A stretch of 61,787 nucleotides of DNA from an uncultured Bacteroidota bacterium (GCA_902587325.1 CACIKV010000010.1:1-61787), one strand, 5' to 3'; shown: positions 26,528 through 36,029, counted from the first letter of the stretch. The notes: generated by a model from the letters alone, not told the origin. Program-made: numbers and translations.

Positions 26528-27831
26528 TTAATTTTTCTGCCAATTGATATATATTTAAATTGATTAATTGACATAAGTTTTGTATCAAAAATATTTCTTC
26601 CATCAAAAATAGTTTTAGATTTAAGTTTTGTTTTAACCTTTTTAATATTAATATTTTTAAATTCATCCCATTCAGTACAAATAATTAGAGCATCTATTTT
26701 ATCCAACATTTCGTAAGGCCCACCACTGTATGATATTTTATTTCCTAAAATTTTTTTTATCGATGGAGAAGCAACTGGATCGTAGGCAGTAATTTCAGAA
26801 TTTAATTCAAGTAAGTTTTTAATAATTTCTAAAGATGGTGCCTCTCTAATATCATCAGTTTCTGGTTTGAATGATAACCCCCAAATCCCAAAGTGTTTTC
26901 CATTAATATCATTGTTAAAGAAATTTTGGATTTTAGAAATGATATGCACTTTTTGTAATTCATTAATTTTTTCAACCGATTTTAGAATTTTAAAATCATA
27001 GTTAATATTATTGGTATAACTAATTAATGCTTTAACGTCTTTTGGTAAACAGCTTCCGCCATAACCGATTCCAGCATTTAAAAATTTTTTACCAATTCTA
27101 GAGTCTGATGAAAGTCCTAATTTTACTTTATCAATATCTGCGTCTGTCAAATCACAAATCTGAGAAATTTCATTAATAAATGAGATTTTAGTAGCTAAAA
27201 ATGAATTAGCTGCATACTTTGTGAGTTCCGCTGACTCTTCATTCATAAAATAAATCTTAGTTCCTTTTTTTGAAAATGGTTGGTACAACTGACTGACAAT
27301 TTTAATAGCTTTTTTTGATTGAGTTCCAACAATAATTCTTTCTGGATTCATAAAATCTTTTACTGCTACACCTTCACGTAAAAATTCTGGATTACTGATT
27401 ACATCAATATTAATTTTTGAATTTTTTTTAAAAATATTTGAAATCTTCTTGGTTGTACCTATAGGAACAGTACTTTTATTTATTATGATCTTATATGAAT
27501 TGATTATTTCTGATAAATTTTTAGCAACATTCAGAACATGTTTTAAGTCTGCAGAACCATCCTCATTTGGAGGAGTAGGCAACGCTAAAAAAATTATTTC
27601 TGATTCATTAATTTTATGATTTATTTTATTGGCAAAAGATAAATTTCCATTACTCACATTTTTTTTAAAAATAATTTCTAACCCAGGTTCATATATTGTT
27701 AAAATACCACTTTTTAAACTTTTAATTTTACTTTTATCTATATCTATACATGTTACTTTATTGCCATAATCTGAAAGGCAAGTTCCTGTAACTAATCCAA
27801 CATAACCAGTACCTATGACTGTAATATTCAT
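26524..27831 (-). CDS. ugd: UDP-glucose 6-dehydrogenase
   Basis: The 435-residue protein starts NITVIGTGYVGLVTGTCLSD. It has INKSTVPIGT and NPEFLREGVAV. The catalytic Cys is C261 in GIGYGGSCLPKDV. The C-terminal NAD/UDP domain contains GLSFKPETDDIREAPS. It oxidises UDP-glucose twice to UDP-glucuronate. Its partner uxs follows with a 4-base overlap, so the module feeds UDP-xylose (and possibly glucuronate) into the polymer. The length and motifs are standard. Confidence 0.96.
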   Translation of the reverse strand: MNITVIGTGYVGLVTGTCLSDYGNKVTCIDIDKSKIKSLKSGILTIYEPGLEIIFKKNVSNGNLSFANKINHKINESEIIFLALPTPPNEDGSADLKHVLNVAKNLSEIINSYKIIINKSTVPIGTTKKISNIFKKNSKINIDVISNPEFLREGVAVKDFMNPERIIVGTQSKKAIKIVSQLYQPFSKKGTKIYFMNEESAELTKYAANSFLATKISFINEISQICDLTDADIDKVKLGLSSDSRIGKKFLNAGIGYGGSCLPKDVKALISYTNNINYDFKILKSVEKINELQKVHIISKIQNFFNNDINGKHFGIWGLSFKPETDDIREAPSLEIIKNLLELNSEITAYDPVASPSIKKILGNKISYSGGPYEMLDKIDALIICTEWDEFKNINIKKVKTKLKSKTIFDGRNIFDTKLMSINQFKYISIGRKIK

Positions 27832-27846
27832 AGCATTAAATTTATA

Positions 27847-28491
27847 TTATGAAAAAGATAAAATAGAACATGGACTACCATCAGTACCCTTTACATACCA
27901 TGGACTAACAACTATTTTTTTAATATTTTTATCTTTCAAACTTAGTAAGTTCATATCTTCAATTATTAGAATTTTATACTCACACAAAAATTTTTCATGA
28001 ATTCTTTTTCCTTCTTCTCTATCTAATTTACTAGTAAGTGAAATCATATCAAAACCAAATATTTTTAAATTCTTAAATTTTTTACAAATAATATCGGCAA
28101 ATGAAGATGGTATAACTGGCTGTGATTCCCAATACTGTCTGCGTTCTCTATTTATACCAAATCCGCTTTTCCATATTAGAAATTCGATATCATCATTAAC
28201 CTTCAATAATTCATTTTCAAAATTAGTGATGTCTGTATCAATAATTCCAATTTTTTCAAATACCCAATCAGATGGCTTATAATCATCAATAGTATTTCCA
28301 TTTATTGAAAAATGTCTAGGGAAATCAATATGAGTTCCAATATGATTTGTTTCAAAAATCCATTTGGATGAATTCGCAGTATCACCATTTTTTATACTTG
28401 TCAAAGGCTGAATTTTTAATTTATTTCTATTTCCGTAAGTTGGAGTTTTTTCGGAGATAGGATATGAAAGTAAATTAATTTTATTTAACAT
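27847..28491 (-). CDS. Cyclase family metal hydrolase (kynurenine formamidase-like fold)
   Basis: The 214-residue protein has the cyclase-family metal motif: H50 and HxGTHxDxPxH-type spacing in GTHIDFPRH (H54, D56, H60). A later region reads FGFDMISLTSKLDREEGKRIHEKF. Family members are Zn/Mn hydrolases of amides and lactones such as N-formylkynurenine, or polyketide cyclases. It overlaps the GT-like gene upstream by 7 bases and lies 15 bases before ugd, so it belongs to the polysaccharide operon. A role such as hydrolysing a formyl or acyl amide or a sugar lactone is possible but not shown. Confidence 0.8.
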   Translation of the reverse strand: MLNKINLLSYPISEKTPTYGNRNKLKIQPLTSIKNGDTANSSKWIFETNHIGTHIDFPRHFSINGNTIDDYKPSDWVFEKIGIIDTDITNFENELLKVNDDIEFLIWKSGFGINRERRQYWESQPVIPSSFADIICKKFKNLKIFGFDMISLTSKLDREEGKRIHEKFLCEYKILIIEDMNLLSLKDKNIKKIVVSPWYVKGTDGSPCSILSFS

Positions 28492-30173
28492 TTTTTATTA
28501 ATATTAATTAGGTTATTAAAGTCTTCTAAATTTGGTTTTGTATTTAATTCATTTTTGGTTTTTTTAAAATCTTTAATTATTTTTTTTGATTTGGGTTTAA
28601 ATTTATATTTAAAATAAACTAAACTTTTCTCTAATTCATTTTTTGAATAAACAACTTTAAAAAGTGATTTTGATACTTGTATTGGTATTGGGTTCTGGAG
28701 TAAACTAAATTTTCCCCCAATAATAATTACTGGGATACCAAGTGAAAGTGAATCTAGAATTGTAGTTGAGTTTGAACTAATTAAAAGATCAACTTTATTA
28801 ATTATACTTTCTAGTGATGATGAAACTAAATTGAAATTATTGGGCCATTTTTTTTTAAATGATTTTTTTACTGAATTTATGTTATCCGCAGGGTGTAATT
28901 TCACTAAAAAATTAAATGAATTGATTTGGCTAATCAAATTTAAAACATCATTTCTGTAAACATCAACGCCAGATAATGTAACCAAAATTGTAAAATTTTT
29001 ATTTTTCACATTATTTTTTTCAAAATCCCAAATAAACTGATTTCTAAATGATGTGATTGTACCTGTTTTTAAATCTTTACAATACTCTTTTATTGAATTA
29101 GCAAAGAGTGAAGATGAAGTAAAAATTTTATTTGGTAATAAGTTGTTATTTTTTTCATTTTGTGTTGGATATAAACTTGTATAAAATTTAGAATCAAAAA
29201 ACACCATAAAACCAGATCTAAAAACCTTAGGATAATATTTTGATAATGCAAGATTGTAACATTTATCGCAAGACTGATTTTCAAACCAATTTAAAAAACA
29301 ATTAATTTTAATTTTATTTTTTTTGAGCTGTTTTATAAAAAAATAATTTAAAATTGAATTCATCGATGAAAGTGATGACAAATTCTTATACCAATTATCT
29401 TCAAATAGAGTTGTAAAATCAATATCTCTAATAAAAATATTTGTCGGTTTGAAATTCAATAATTTTAGAGGTAAAAATATTGCCTTTAAATAATCAAAAA
29501 AATTGAGATAGTCTTCTTTAAAAAAAAATTTATGTTCAGATTTTCTTAAAGTCATAAATGTCTTGTAATGATTATTAATTCCAACAAATGAGGGTAAATA
29601 ATAGTAATTTAAATTTTTGAAATAGCCTAGAAAATTTTTATAATATAAGTCATTAAATCCATTTTTATTAAGGCTTGACTTTACAATAAAAGTATCAACT
29701 AATATCAAATTATCTTTATTTTTTTTCTTATCACATATTAAATGTGTAAATCTTGAAATTATAAAAGTCTTTAATAATAAATAACTATTAAAAAAAAATT
29801 TTAGGATTGGGTACAAATAAATTATTAGAATTTTATTATAACTAGATCGTAATACAATCTTGATGTTATAATTTTTTAAATTTTTCTTCAAAACTTTATA
29901 GATTGAATAGTCTGAAACTATAATCTGAGTAATTTTTTTATTTGTTGTAACCAGATTTATTATGTATGTAGAGAAAACTATATTCTTGAAAATATCATTA
30001 TCATTAGAATTTCTACTTGGAAGCTCACTTGACCAAAAATAATGATTTGAACCATAAGCTTTTGAATAATTATCTACTACAATATTGTAATCTTTTATTA
30101 AATCAAGACCTAGTATATTTAAATCTTTTAACTGATTAGCACTAAAGTTATTATTTGAAATATTTAAAACCAT
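28485..30173 (-). CDS. Unrecognised 562-residue protein, possible GT-B transferase
   Basis: I do not recognise the family. The N-terminal part is rich in Asn, Phe and Lys, with a hydrophobic segment near LIIYLYPILKFFFNSYLLL (about 125-145). The C-terminal third looks like a GT-B donor domain. It has ILVTLSGVDVYRNDV, FLVKLHPADN, VDLLISSNSTTILDSLSLGIPVIIIGG and a late segment with SKNELEKSL. That pattern resembles capsule and CDP-glycerol-type transferases. It overlaps the SGNH hydrolase gene upstream by 23 bases. A transferase acting on surface glycan is the best guess. Confidence 0.55.
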   Translation of the reverse strand: MVLNISNNNFSANQLKDLNILGLDLIKDYNIVVDNYSKAYGSNHYFWSSELPSRNSNDNDIFKNIVFSTYIINLVTTNKKITQIIVSDYSIYKVLKKNLKNYNIKIVLRSSYNKILIIYLYPILKFFFNSYLLLKTFIISRFTHLICDKKKNKDNLILVDTFIVKSSLNKNGFNDLYYKNFLGYFKNLNYYYLPSFVGINNHYKTFMTLRKSEHKFFFKEDYLNFFDYLKAIFLPLKLLNFKPTNIFIRDIDFTTLFEDNWYKNLSSLSSMNSILNYFFIKQLKKNKIKINCFLNWFENQSCDKCYNLALSKYYPKVFRSGFMVFFDSKFYTSLYPTQNEKNNNLLPNKIFTSSSLFANSIKEYCKDLKTGTITSFRNQFIWDFEKNNVKNKNFTILVTLSGVDVYRNDVLNLISQINSFNFLVKLHPADNINSVKKSFKKKWPNNFNLVSSSLESIINKVDLLISSNSTTILDSLSLGIPVIIIGGKFSLLQNPIPIQVSKSLFKVVYSKNELEKSLVYFKYKFKPKSKKIIKDFKKTKNELNTKPNLEDFNNLININKKC

Positions 30174-30957
30174 TTAATTTGATATGCTCAGCTAATTTTG
30201 AGTAAAATAATTTATGTCCATATATTGAAAAGTGAACACCATCGTGAGCAATTTCTTTCATATTAATTGTCTGCCTATAAATTGGAGTATAGAAGTTTAT
30301 ATTTGAGCTCAAAGAGGCAATTTTTTTAATAAAATGGTTAGACACACTCAATTGTTCAAAAAAACTATCAGGTCTTTTTCTACTAATAGATATTTTTTTT
30401 GAAAATAACATTGTTCCTAGCAAAATACAACTTTTAAATTTTTTTGAGAGATAAGATGATATATCTCTTTCTATATCTCCAAAATTATATGAATATAAAA
30501 ATTCAGATTTTCCATTTGAAAGTGTATACTTTTCTTTTTTAAAAGGCAAAAGATTTAAATCATAAATTGTGTTGGATATTTGCTTTTTGATATCATTTAT
30601 AAAGAAGAGTTTTGATGGAGTATGTTCAGCATAGCCTACATTAGTTATTAAGTATTTAAATTCAATTTTATTAAGTTCCAGAAAGTTAATTAGCGTAATA
30701 AATGTTGTCATCTCTTTTGGTCTACTTATAAACAAAACTTTGTAATTGAAACTAAATAAAAAATGAAATAATAAATCTGTCCAGCAATCATAATTTTGAT
30801 CATCTAGGGTTGAACCTTTAGAATCAGTAAATATTAAAAAATCATAATTATTTTCAATTTTTTTTGAGGAAGAAACAACTCTAAAATCCTTTTTACTTCT
30901 ATCATATCCGGGTCCAAAATTAAATCTGTCTTTAATTTTGTGAAGATTATACTTCAT
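30151..30957 (-). CDS. SGNH/GDSL-type hydrolase-like protein
   Basis: The 268-residue protein shows a Ser motif FTDSKGS (D45, S46) where block I of SGNH enzymes lies. A C-terminal HDGVHFSIYGH gives the catalytic D239-x-x-H242 pair. A middle stretch YLITNVGYAEHT could supply the Asn/Gly oxyanion blocks. SGNH proteins in glycan loci are O-acetyl esterases or acyltransferase partners. There is no signal peptide. It overlaps the inositol-phosphatase-like gene by 11 bases and the following gene by 23 bases. Specificity is unknown. Confidence 0.65.
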   Translation of the reverse strand: MKYNLHKIKDRFNFGPGYDRSKKDFRVVSSSKKIENNYDFLIFTDSKGSTLDDQNYDCWTDLLFHFLFSFNYKVLFISRPKEMTTFITLINFLELNKIEFKYLITNVGYAEHTPSKLFFINDIKKQISNTIYDLNLLPFKKEKYTLSNGKSEFLYSYNFGDIERDISSYLSKKFKSCILLGTMLFSKKISISRKRPDSFFEQLSVSNHFIKKIASLSSNINFYTPIYRQTINMKEIAHDGVHFSIYGHKLFYSKLAEHIKLNGFKYFK

Positions 30958-31687
30958 CTAAATTTGTTTTGGCATTAACACTTAAAACAAAATCTTTGTT
31001 ATAATCTGTAAATTCTATGTCTCCACCTGCACTTTTTGCAATTGCAATACCAGCAGCAGCATCCCAAAGCTTAATATTCTTTTCATAATAGCTATCAACC
31101 TTTCCACACGAATAATATGCTAGTGATAATGATGCTGCACCAAAAAGTCTTACTTTTTTATATTTTTGTAGAAAATCTAACAAAGTATTTAGATTATTTC
31201 TAGAAAAGTCAGAGGATACCGGAAAGCCGGTTGCTATGATTGAATCTGAAATATTTTTTTTAAAACTAACTTTAATCCTTTTATTATTTAACCACGCACC
31301 ATCTCCTACGATTCCAGAGTATATGTCATTACTATTTAAATCTTTAATAACTCCTAAAATCGGATTTTTATTATTCCATAATGCTATTGATATTGCTGAG
31401 AAAGGTATATTCCTAGAATAATTTAAAGTACCATCAATCGGATCAATAATCCAAGTATAATTTTCATTTTTGTTAGGGATAAAGCCTGATTCTTCAGATA
31501 TTACTGAGAAAAAGGTTTGTTTTGTTAAAAAATCAATAATTAGCTTTTCAGATTCTTTATCTCCTTTAATTTTCACATCTCTAATTATATCATGAAGAAC
31601 TTCTTTACTATCATGACTTTTTTTCAAAAAATTAGATGCAATTAAAGCAGCTTTTTTTGCAATGTCCAGTAATTGTTTATTTTCCAA
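30947..31687 (-). CDS. Inositol monophosphatase family protein
   Basis: The 246-residue protein carries the metal-binding motif IDPIDGTLNYSRNIPF (about 84-99) after an SEESG motif. A C-terminal LWDAAAGIAIAKSAGG follows. These are diagnostic of the lithium-sensitive phosphatase family (inositol phosphatase, CysQ, histidinol- and sugar phosphatases). It starts 1 base after the SIS-domain isomerase gene. A sugar-phosphate phosphatase acting after that isomerase, for example on a heptose or other ketose/aldose phosphate, is plausible. The substrate is not determined by the motifs. Confidence 0.85.
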   Translation of the reverse strand: MENKQLLDIAKKAALIASNFLKKSHDSKEVLHDIIRDVKIKGDKESEKLIIDFLTKQTFFSVISEESGFIPNKNENYTWIIDPIDGTLNYSRNIPFSAISIALWNNKNPILGVIKDLNSNDIYSGIVGDGAWLNNKRIKVSFKKNISDSIIATGFPVSSDFSRNNLNTLLDFLQKYKKVRLFGAASLSLAYYSCGKVDSYYEKNIKLWDAAAGIAIAKSAGGDIEFTDYNKDFVLSVNAKTNLDEV

Positions 31688-31688
31688 T

Positions 31689-32297
31689 TTATTTTTTTGG
31701 TTGGATTTTTAAAAACTCATTGTCCGTTGACAAATAATTGATAATAAAGTGATTAAATATCAAATGTAAATCTTCAATTGGTCCATAGTCCTTAACTTGG
31801 TTAGGTGTGAATAACGAGACTGAGCTAATCTTCAACAATTTACCACCATCAAATCCTATAAAACTTATTGTTTTCATTTTATTATTATTAGCATAGTTTA
31901 CTGCATTAATCAAATTTTTTGAATTTCCACTTGCTGAAATACATATTAAAGCATCTCCTTCAGTGATGTTACCCCTCAATTGTTCAACAAATATATCTTC
32001 AAAGTTATTATCATTACTAATTGCTGATATTAATGCATTATTATCACATAAAGATTTTACTTTTGGTCTAAAATCTGAAAAGTATCTTGTGAAAAATGAA
32101 AAATCGGCTTGCATGTGAGTTGCAGTTGAGGCACTTCCACCATTCCCGCATACAAAAACAGTTTTTTCATTTTTAAAACATTCTATCATTATGTCAATAA
32201 CTTTGGTTAAATCGTCAAAATTCACAGATTTAATTAATTTATCAAGCCTTGAATTATAATTCTTAAAATACTTTATTATATTACTTTTTCTATCCAT
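31689..32297 (-). CDS. gmhA: SIS domain sugar-phosphate isomerase (GmhA-like)
   Basis: The protein has a SIS fold with the phosphate-binding CGNGGSASTATHMQADF and the second motif ICISASGNSKNLINAV. The C-terminal DLHLIFNHFI is typical of phosphoheptose isomerases. I place the start at the ATG at 32295-32297 (MDRKSNIIKYF). The in-frame ATG at 32324 would add nine residues and overlap the methyltransferase by 20 bases. GmhA turns sedoheptulose-7-phosphate into D-glycero-D-manno-heptose-7-phosphate. No HddA, HddC or HldE is present here, so heptose activation would need genes elsewhere, or the substrate is another sugar phosphate. Confidence 0.78.
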   Translation of the reverse strand: MDRKSNIIKYFKNYNSRLDKLIKSVNFDDLTKVIDIMIECFKNEKTVFVCGNGGSASTATHMQADFSFFTRYFSDFRPKVKSLCDNNALISAISNDNNFEDIFVEQLRGNITEGDALICISASGNSKNLINAVNYANNNKMKTISFIGFDGGKLLKISSVSLFTPNQVKDYGPIEDLHLIFNHFIINYLSTDNEFLKIQPKK

Positions 32298-32304
32298 AGT
32301 ACAA

Positions 32305-33258
32305 TTATTTTTTCCAAAATCCACGAACTAAATCCCCATAATTTTTTTCGTCAATTAATTTTTGGAGTTCTAAAATTATTTCCTGATTAACTTGAATATT
32401 ATTTATATTCATTATTGTTCCATAATCTAGTCCATTTGTTTTTACTTGAATTTTTTTAAACCCTGATTTTAAATGTAATTCCTCATATGCTTCAACAGAA
32501 TATAGCATAATATGTTGTTCTCCTTGAAGAATCCTAAGCGGATCTTTACCTGAATTACGACAATAATCAACCAAAAATGAATTACCATTAGGAACTTCAC
32601 TGACGAAAATTCCACCCGGTTTCAATAATTGAAAAGCTTTTTTGACAAAATCTTTTGGGTCTAAAACATGTTCAATTACATTCCAAGCCATCACAACATC
32701 ATATTTAATATCAGAATTAAAATCAGCAAAATGTACTTCATGAACATTATGCCCTCTACTTTCAAGCCACTTGATTGCCGCTGGATTTAATTCAACAACA
32801 TCGCAATCCCAATCATTATCTTTAAATACATCAATTAATTCACCAACACCACATCCGATATCTAAAATTTTTCCTTTAGTGACAGAATAATTTAATATTT
32901 GAGAGTATTTTTTTTCACCCAATAATTTCTTTCTTTTATCAAAAAAGGGAATCATACTTTTTGTAAACATTTCAGAATAATATGAGTCCGTATATAGTTT
33001 ATCAATATATTCATCCTTTAATCTAGGTGTAACATATACAGAATTACAATTTTTACATTTAACATGAATGAAACCATTTAACTTAAAATATTTATGTTTT
33101 TGATTAGAGTAGCAATGTGGACAATTCACATCTTCTGTGTATTCTTCTTTCAAATCACCTGAGCCATTGTAATAACTTGATATAATTTCAGCCCAAGCTT
33201 TTTTAACCTCTTTAAAATCAGGCTTAACATCACTAGCGTGTACTATTTTATCTTTCAT
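32305..33258 (-). CDS. SAM-dependent methyltransferase with N-terminal zinc ribbon
   Basis: The 317-residue protein has a zinc-ribbon-like module CPHC...CKNC (C46, C49, C68, C71). A class I methyltransferase domain follows, with the SAM motif LDIGCGVGELIDVF (about 132-145), a VVELNPAAIKW acidic loop and AWNVIEHVLDPKDFV. This architecture is common among C- or O-methyltransferases of deoxysugars in surface glycan loci. The SAM supply genes metK and ahcY head the same gene run. It lies 5 bases after the Gfo/Idh-type gene. The methylated atom is not known. Confidence 0.82.
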   Translation of the reverse strand: MKDKIVHASDVKPDFKEVKKAWAEIISSYYNGSGDLKEEYTEDVNCPHCYSNQKHKYFKLNGFIHVKCKNCNSVYVTPRLKDEYIDKLYTDSYYSEMFTKSMIPFFDKRKKLLGEKKYSQILNYSVTKGKILDIGCGVGELIDVFKDNDWDCDVVELNPAAIKWLESRGHNVHEVHFADFNSDIKYDVVMAWNVIEHVLDPKDFVKKAFQLLKPGGIFVSEVPNGNSFLVDYCRNSGKDPLRILQGEQHIMLYSVEAYEELHLKSGFKKIQVKTNGLDYGTIMNINNIQVNQEIILELQKLIDEKNYGDLVRGFWKK

Positions 33259-33263
33259 ATTTT

Positions 33264-34343
33264 TTATTTATCAGAACTGTAGATGTCGTGAACTAATTTC
33301 ATAACATTTAAAGCATCTTCACTACTTCCAATTTCTACTTTTTTATTTTCTAAAATACATTTAACAAAATCATCAATTTCATTTTTCCATGATTCATCTC
33401 TTAAATAATTAATTTCTTCTTTACCTAAAGATCCTACATTTGAGTTAGGAATTTTTTTAATTATTATTAATCTTTCTCTTCCATAGCTTTTAGATCCTGA
33501 TAATATACCACTCAATTCTAAATAACCTTTCTCAAATGAAATTTCTAATCTAAAACGATGTTGCCAAAGAGTTCCTGACGAATGAATCATGGCTACAGTT
33601 CCATTTTTACTCTTCATGATTGAATATGCATTATCTTCAACATCATGATTCCAGTAGTCATTCGATACAAAACTTTTAATTTCGTCGAAATCTCCACAAA
33701 AAAATCTGAATAAATCTAACATGTGAATTCCCTGATCTAAAAGAATTCCACCTCCAGAGTATTTACTCATTGACCTCCACTCTTTTTTAACCGGAACAAT
33801 TGAACTTTTTCCATAAACACCTTTCATATTTATTATTTTACCAAAGATTTCACTATCAATAATTTTTTTTGCTTTAATCACTGAGCCATGATAGCGATGA
33901 TTAAATCCGTACTTTAACTTTAAACTTTTATATTTATTTTCAACTTTAATGACTTCCTCAATATCTTGAACAGTCCTTCCAGGTGGCTTTTCACAAAAGA
34001 CATGAGCACCATTTGATAATGCAATCATAGTAACTTTTGGTGCTAGATAATTTGGTAGAGATACAAATACAATATCATATTCAATATTCTCTAGTAAATC
34101 AGCGTAATCACTAAAGTACATTACACCGTTAATCATTTTTCCAGATTCTTTTTTCTTTTTTGACATTTTTTCAATGTCATCATAGTTATTATATATACTT
34201 CCATTGCCATCCCTAAATTCCTTATCTAAAAATCTAACATCACAAACTGCAACAACATTTAAATTTTTATGTAAATCTATATAGTGATGTCTTCTTTTAC
34301 CCACAATTCCATATCCTATAATTGCAACTTTAAACTTTTTCAT
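33264..34343 (-). CDS. Gfo/Idh/MocA family sugar oxidoreductase
   Basis: The 359-residue protein begins FKVAIIGYGIVGKRRHHYID (NAD(P)-binding Rossmann motif). It has the family's CEKPPGRTVQDIEEV motif (EKP with cofactor- and substrate-contacting Lys) near residue 120. GVYGKSSIVPV and GGGILLDQGIHMLDLFRFFCG follow in the C-terminal alpha/beta domain. It would oxidise or reduce a sugar or sugar nucleotide hydroxyl/ketone. It overlaps the upstream 2-hydroxyacid dehydrogenase by 4 bases and belongs to the HpaI-KdsB block, so it may tailor the ulosonic acid or its precursor. The exact substrate is unknown. Confidence 0.87.
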   Translation of the reverse strand: MKKFKVAIIGYGIVGKRRHHYIDLHKNLNVVAVCDVRFLDKEFRDGNGSIYNNYDDIEKMSKKKKESGKMINGVMYFSDYADLLENIEYDIVFVSLPNYLAPKVTMIALSNGAHVFCEKPPGRTVQDIEEVIKVENKYKSLKLKYGFNHRYHGSVIKAKKIIDSEIFGKIINMKGVYGKSSIVPVKKEWRSMSKYSGGGILLDQGIHMLDLFRFFCGDFDEIKSFVSNDYWNHDVEDNAYSIMKSKNGTVAMIHSSGTLWQHRFRLEISFEKGYLELSGILSGSKSYGRERLIIIKKIPNSNVGSLGKEEINYLRDESWKNEIDDFVKCILENKKVEIGSSEDALNVMKLVHDIYSSDK

Positions 34344-35266
34344 TTTGTGAAATATTTAACTAAGTGATCAATAGATGCCATACCCATTCCTTTTACTGAT
34401 TCAATTGAATTTCCAGCTATGTGAGGGGTACATATCAAGTTTCTAATTTGACATAATTTTTTAAATGGTTTGGGTTCATCAATATAAACATCTAATGCGG
34501 CACCACTTATTAATTTATTTTTGAGAGCATAATACAATGCATTTTCTTCAATAATACCCCCTCTTGATGTATTGATAATAAATGAAGTGTCTTTCATCAA
34601 ATTAAACTCCTTATTTGAAATCATATTAATGGTTGAATTATTCAATGGAGTATGAATAGTAATGATATCACAAGATTTTAGAATAGTTTCTTTACTTACT
34701 AATTTTATACCATTAGCTTTAGCATAGTTTGATAAATCAACTATGTCGTTAGCCAAAATTTCGCAATTGAAAGGTTTTAAAAGGTTTACTACTTCTTTTC
34801 CAATAAAGCCCAATCCAATAATACCAATTTTCTTATTTCTAATTTGAAAACCTCCATTTTTAACCCAACTATAGTTATACTTAAGTTCATTTGAAGAAAT
34901 ATATAGATTTCTAGCTAGCATAATCATAAAACATACAGTTTGTTCAGCTACAGAATATCTATTAACACCACCAACCCAACCGATTTTAACATTTCTATTT
35001 TTACATGAATCAATATCAATATTATTCAGACCAACGCCATATTTAGAAATAAATTTTAATTTTGGTAATTGCTTTAACACATTATCATTAATATCTTCCA
35101 CTCCAATAATAGCACCATCAGCATCAGAAAGATAATTTATCAAATCATCATCCTTAAATCTTATAAATTTTTCATTAACCAACGAATTAGGAAAAAAATT
35201 TTTTAATTCAGAAACTAAAAATTCGTTTTTTGAGAATGATATGCTAGTTACTTTAATTTTATACAT
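34340..35266 (-). CDS. D-isomer-specific 2-hydroxyacid dehydrogenase (SerA-like)
   Basis: The protein of about 308 residues has a lid/catalytic domain with ISKYGVGLNNIDID and an NAD domain with KIGIIGLGFIGKEV. It contains INTSRGGIIEE and the catalytic Arg/Glu/His regions, ending in CTPHIAGNS. It is shorter than SerA and has no ACT domain. I prefer the ATG at 35264-35266 (MYKIKVTSIS). A longer form from 35290 overlaps the KdsB-like gene by 32 bases. Members interconvert 2-keto acids and D-2-hydroxy acids. Beside an HpaI-type aldolase and a KdsB-like enzyme it may make or trim a hydroxy- or keto-acid building block. Confidence 0.85.
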   Translation of the reverse strand: MYKIKVTSISFSKNEFLVSELKNFFPNSLVNEKFIRFKDDDLINYLSDADGAIIGVEDINDNVLKQLPKLKFISKYGVGLNNIDIDSCKNRNVKIGWVGGVNRYSVAEQTVCFMIMLARNLYISSNELKYNYSWVKNGGFQIRNKKIGIIGLGFIGKEVVNLLKPFNCEILANDIVDLSNYAKANGIKLVSKETILKSCDIITIHTPLNNSTINMISNKEFNLMKDTSFIINTSRGGIIEENALYYALKNKLISGAALDVYIDEPKPFKKLCQIRNLICTPHIAGNSIESVKGMGMASIDHLVKYFTK

Positions 35267-36029
35267 TGTAGGAAATAAATATTTCATCATCTTTCATGAG
35301 AGAATCAACTTCAAGAAAGTCTTCATAAGTATCAACACCTTTACTCTCATGTGTGGTTTGAACTAACTTTATTTTAATATTATTTTCAATTAATCTATTC
35401 ATGTCAACAGATTCAATAATTTCAAGATTAGTGGGATTTAGTTTAATAAAATTCAAAATAGATTTTCTTGAAAAGGAGATTAATCCTAGTTGCTTGTAAT
35501 AACTAATCATTTTTTTATACATCTTATTAGATGGAATTGGTTCCCTAGAAAAGTATATTGCATTTGAATCAACATCCATAACAGTCTTCACTACATTTCT
35601 GTTCTCGATTTCACTCTTTTTTTGAATTTCATTAATTAAATTACAAACTTGCAGATTATTGTCGTTTAAAAATGGGTTAACAAGAGAATCTAGCATTTGA
35701 GGATGAATCAAAGGTTCATCACCTTGAATCATAACTATAACATCAAATTTTTTTTTTCTTATTTTTTCAATTTCAATTAATGCTTCAGCACAGCGTTCGG
35801 TTGCTCTTTCATGACTGTTTTTTGTTAAAATAACATTTAAATTCAATGATTTACAAAAATCTATAATTTCTTTATCACAAGTAGCTATGAAAACTTCATC
35901 AATTTTTTTTGATAAAAGAGACCTTAAATATATATGTTCAATCATCGCTTTTCCTTGTATTTTTACAAGAGGTTTATTAGGAAATCTTGATGATGCCATC
36001 CGACATGGAATTATAGCTAAAACATTCAT
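35259..36029 (-). CDS. KdsB-type CMP-ulosonate cytidylyltransferase
   Basis: The 256-residue nucleotidyltransferase has IIPCRMASSRFPNKPLVKIQGKA (written here as two overlapping KdsB motifs: PCRMASSRFPNKPL and IQGKAMIEH). Others are VIVMIQGDEPLIHPQM, YFSREPIPSN, a helix with IESVDMNRLIENN and GVDTYEDFLEVDSL. All align in order with KdsB, which makes CMP-Kdo from Kdo and CTP. Because it lies inside a polysaccharide operon next to an HpaI-type aldolase, it may activate a Kdo-like acid other than core Kdo. It overlaps the aldolase gene by 4 bases. A housekeeping kdsB elsewhere is expected but cannot be seen. Confidence 0.85.
   Translation of the reverse strand: MNVLAIIPCRMASSRFPNKPLVKIQGKAMIEHIYLRSLLSKKIDEVFIATCDKEIIDFCKSLNLNVILTKNSHERATERCAEALIEIEKIRKKKFDVIVMIQGDEPLIHPQMLDSLVNPFLNDNNLQVCNLINEIQKKSEIENRNVVKTVMDVDSNAIYFSREPIPSNKMYKKMISYYKQLGLISFSRKSILNFIKLNPTNLEIIESVDMNRLIENNIKIKLVQTTHESKGVDTYEDFLEVDSLMKDDEIFISYNV

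Noticed and set aside
35259-36029. Housekeeping kdsB for lipid A core
   Set aside because: It could be, but the 4-base overlap with an HpaI-type aldolase inside a glycan operon favours a dedicated enzyme; kept as KdsB-type without the gene symbol.
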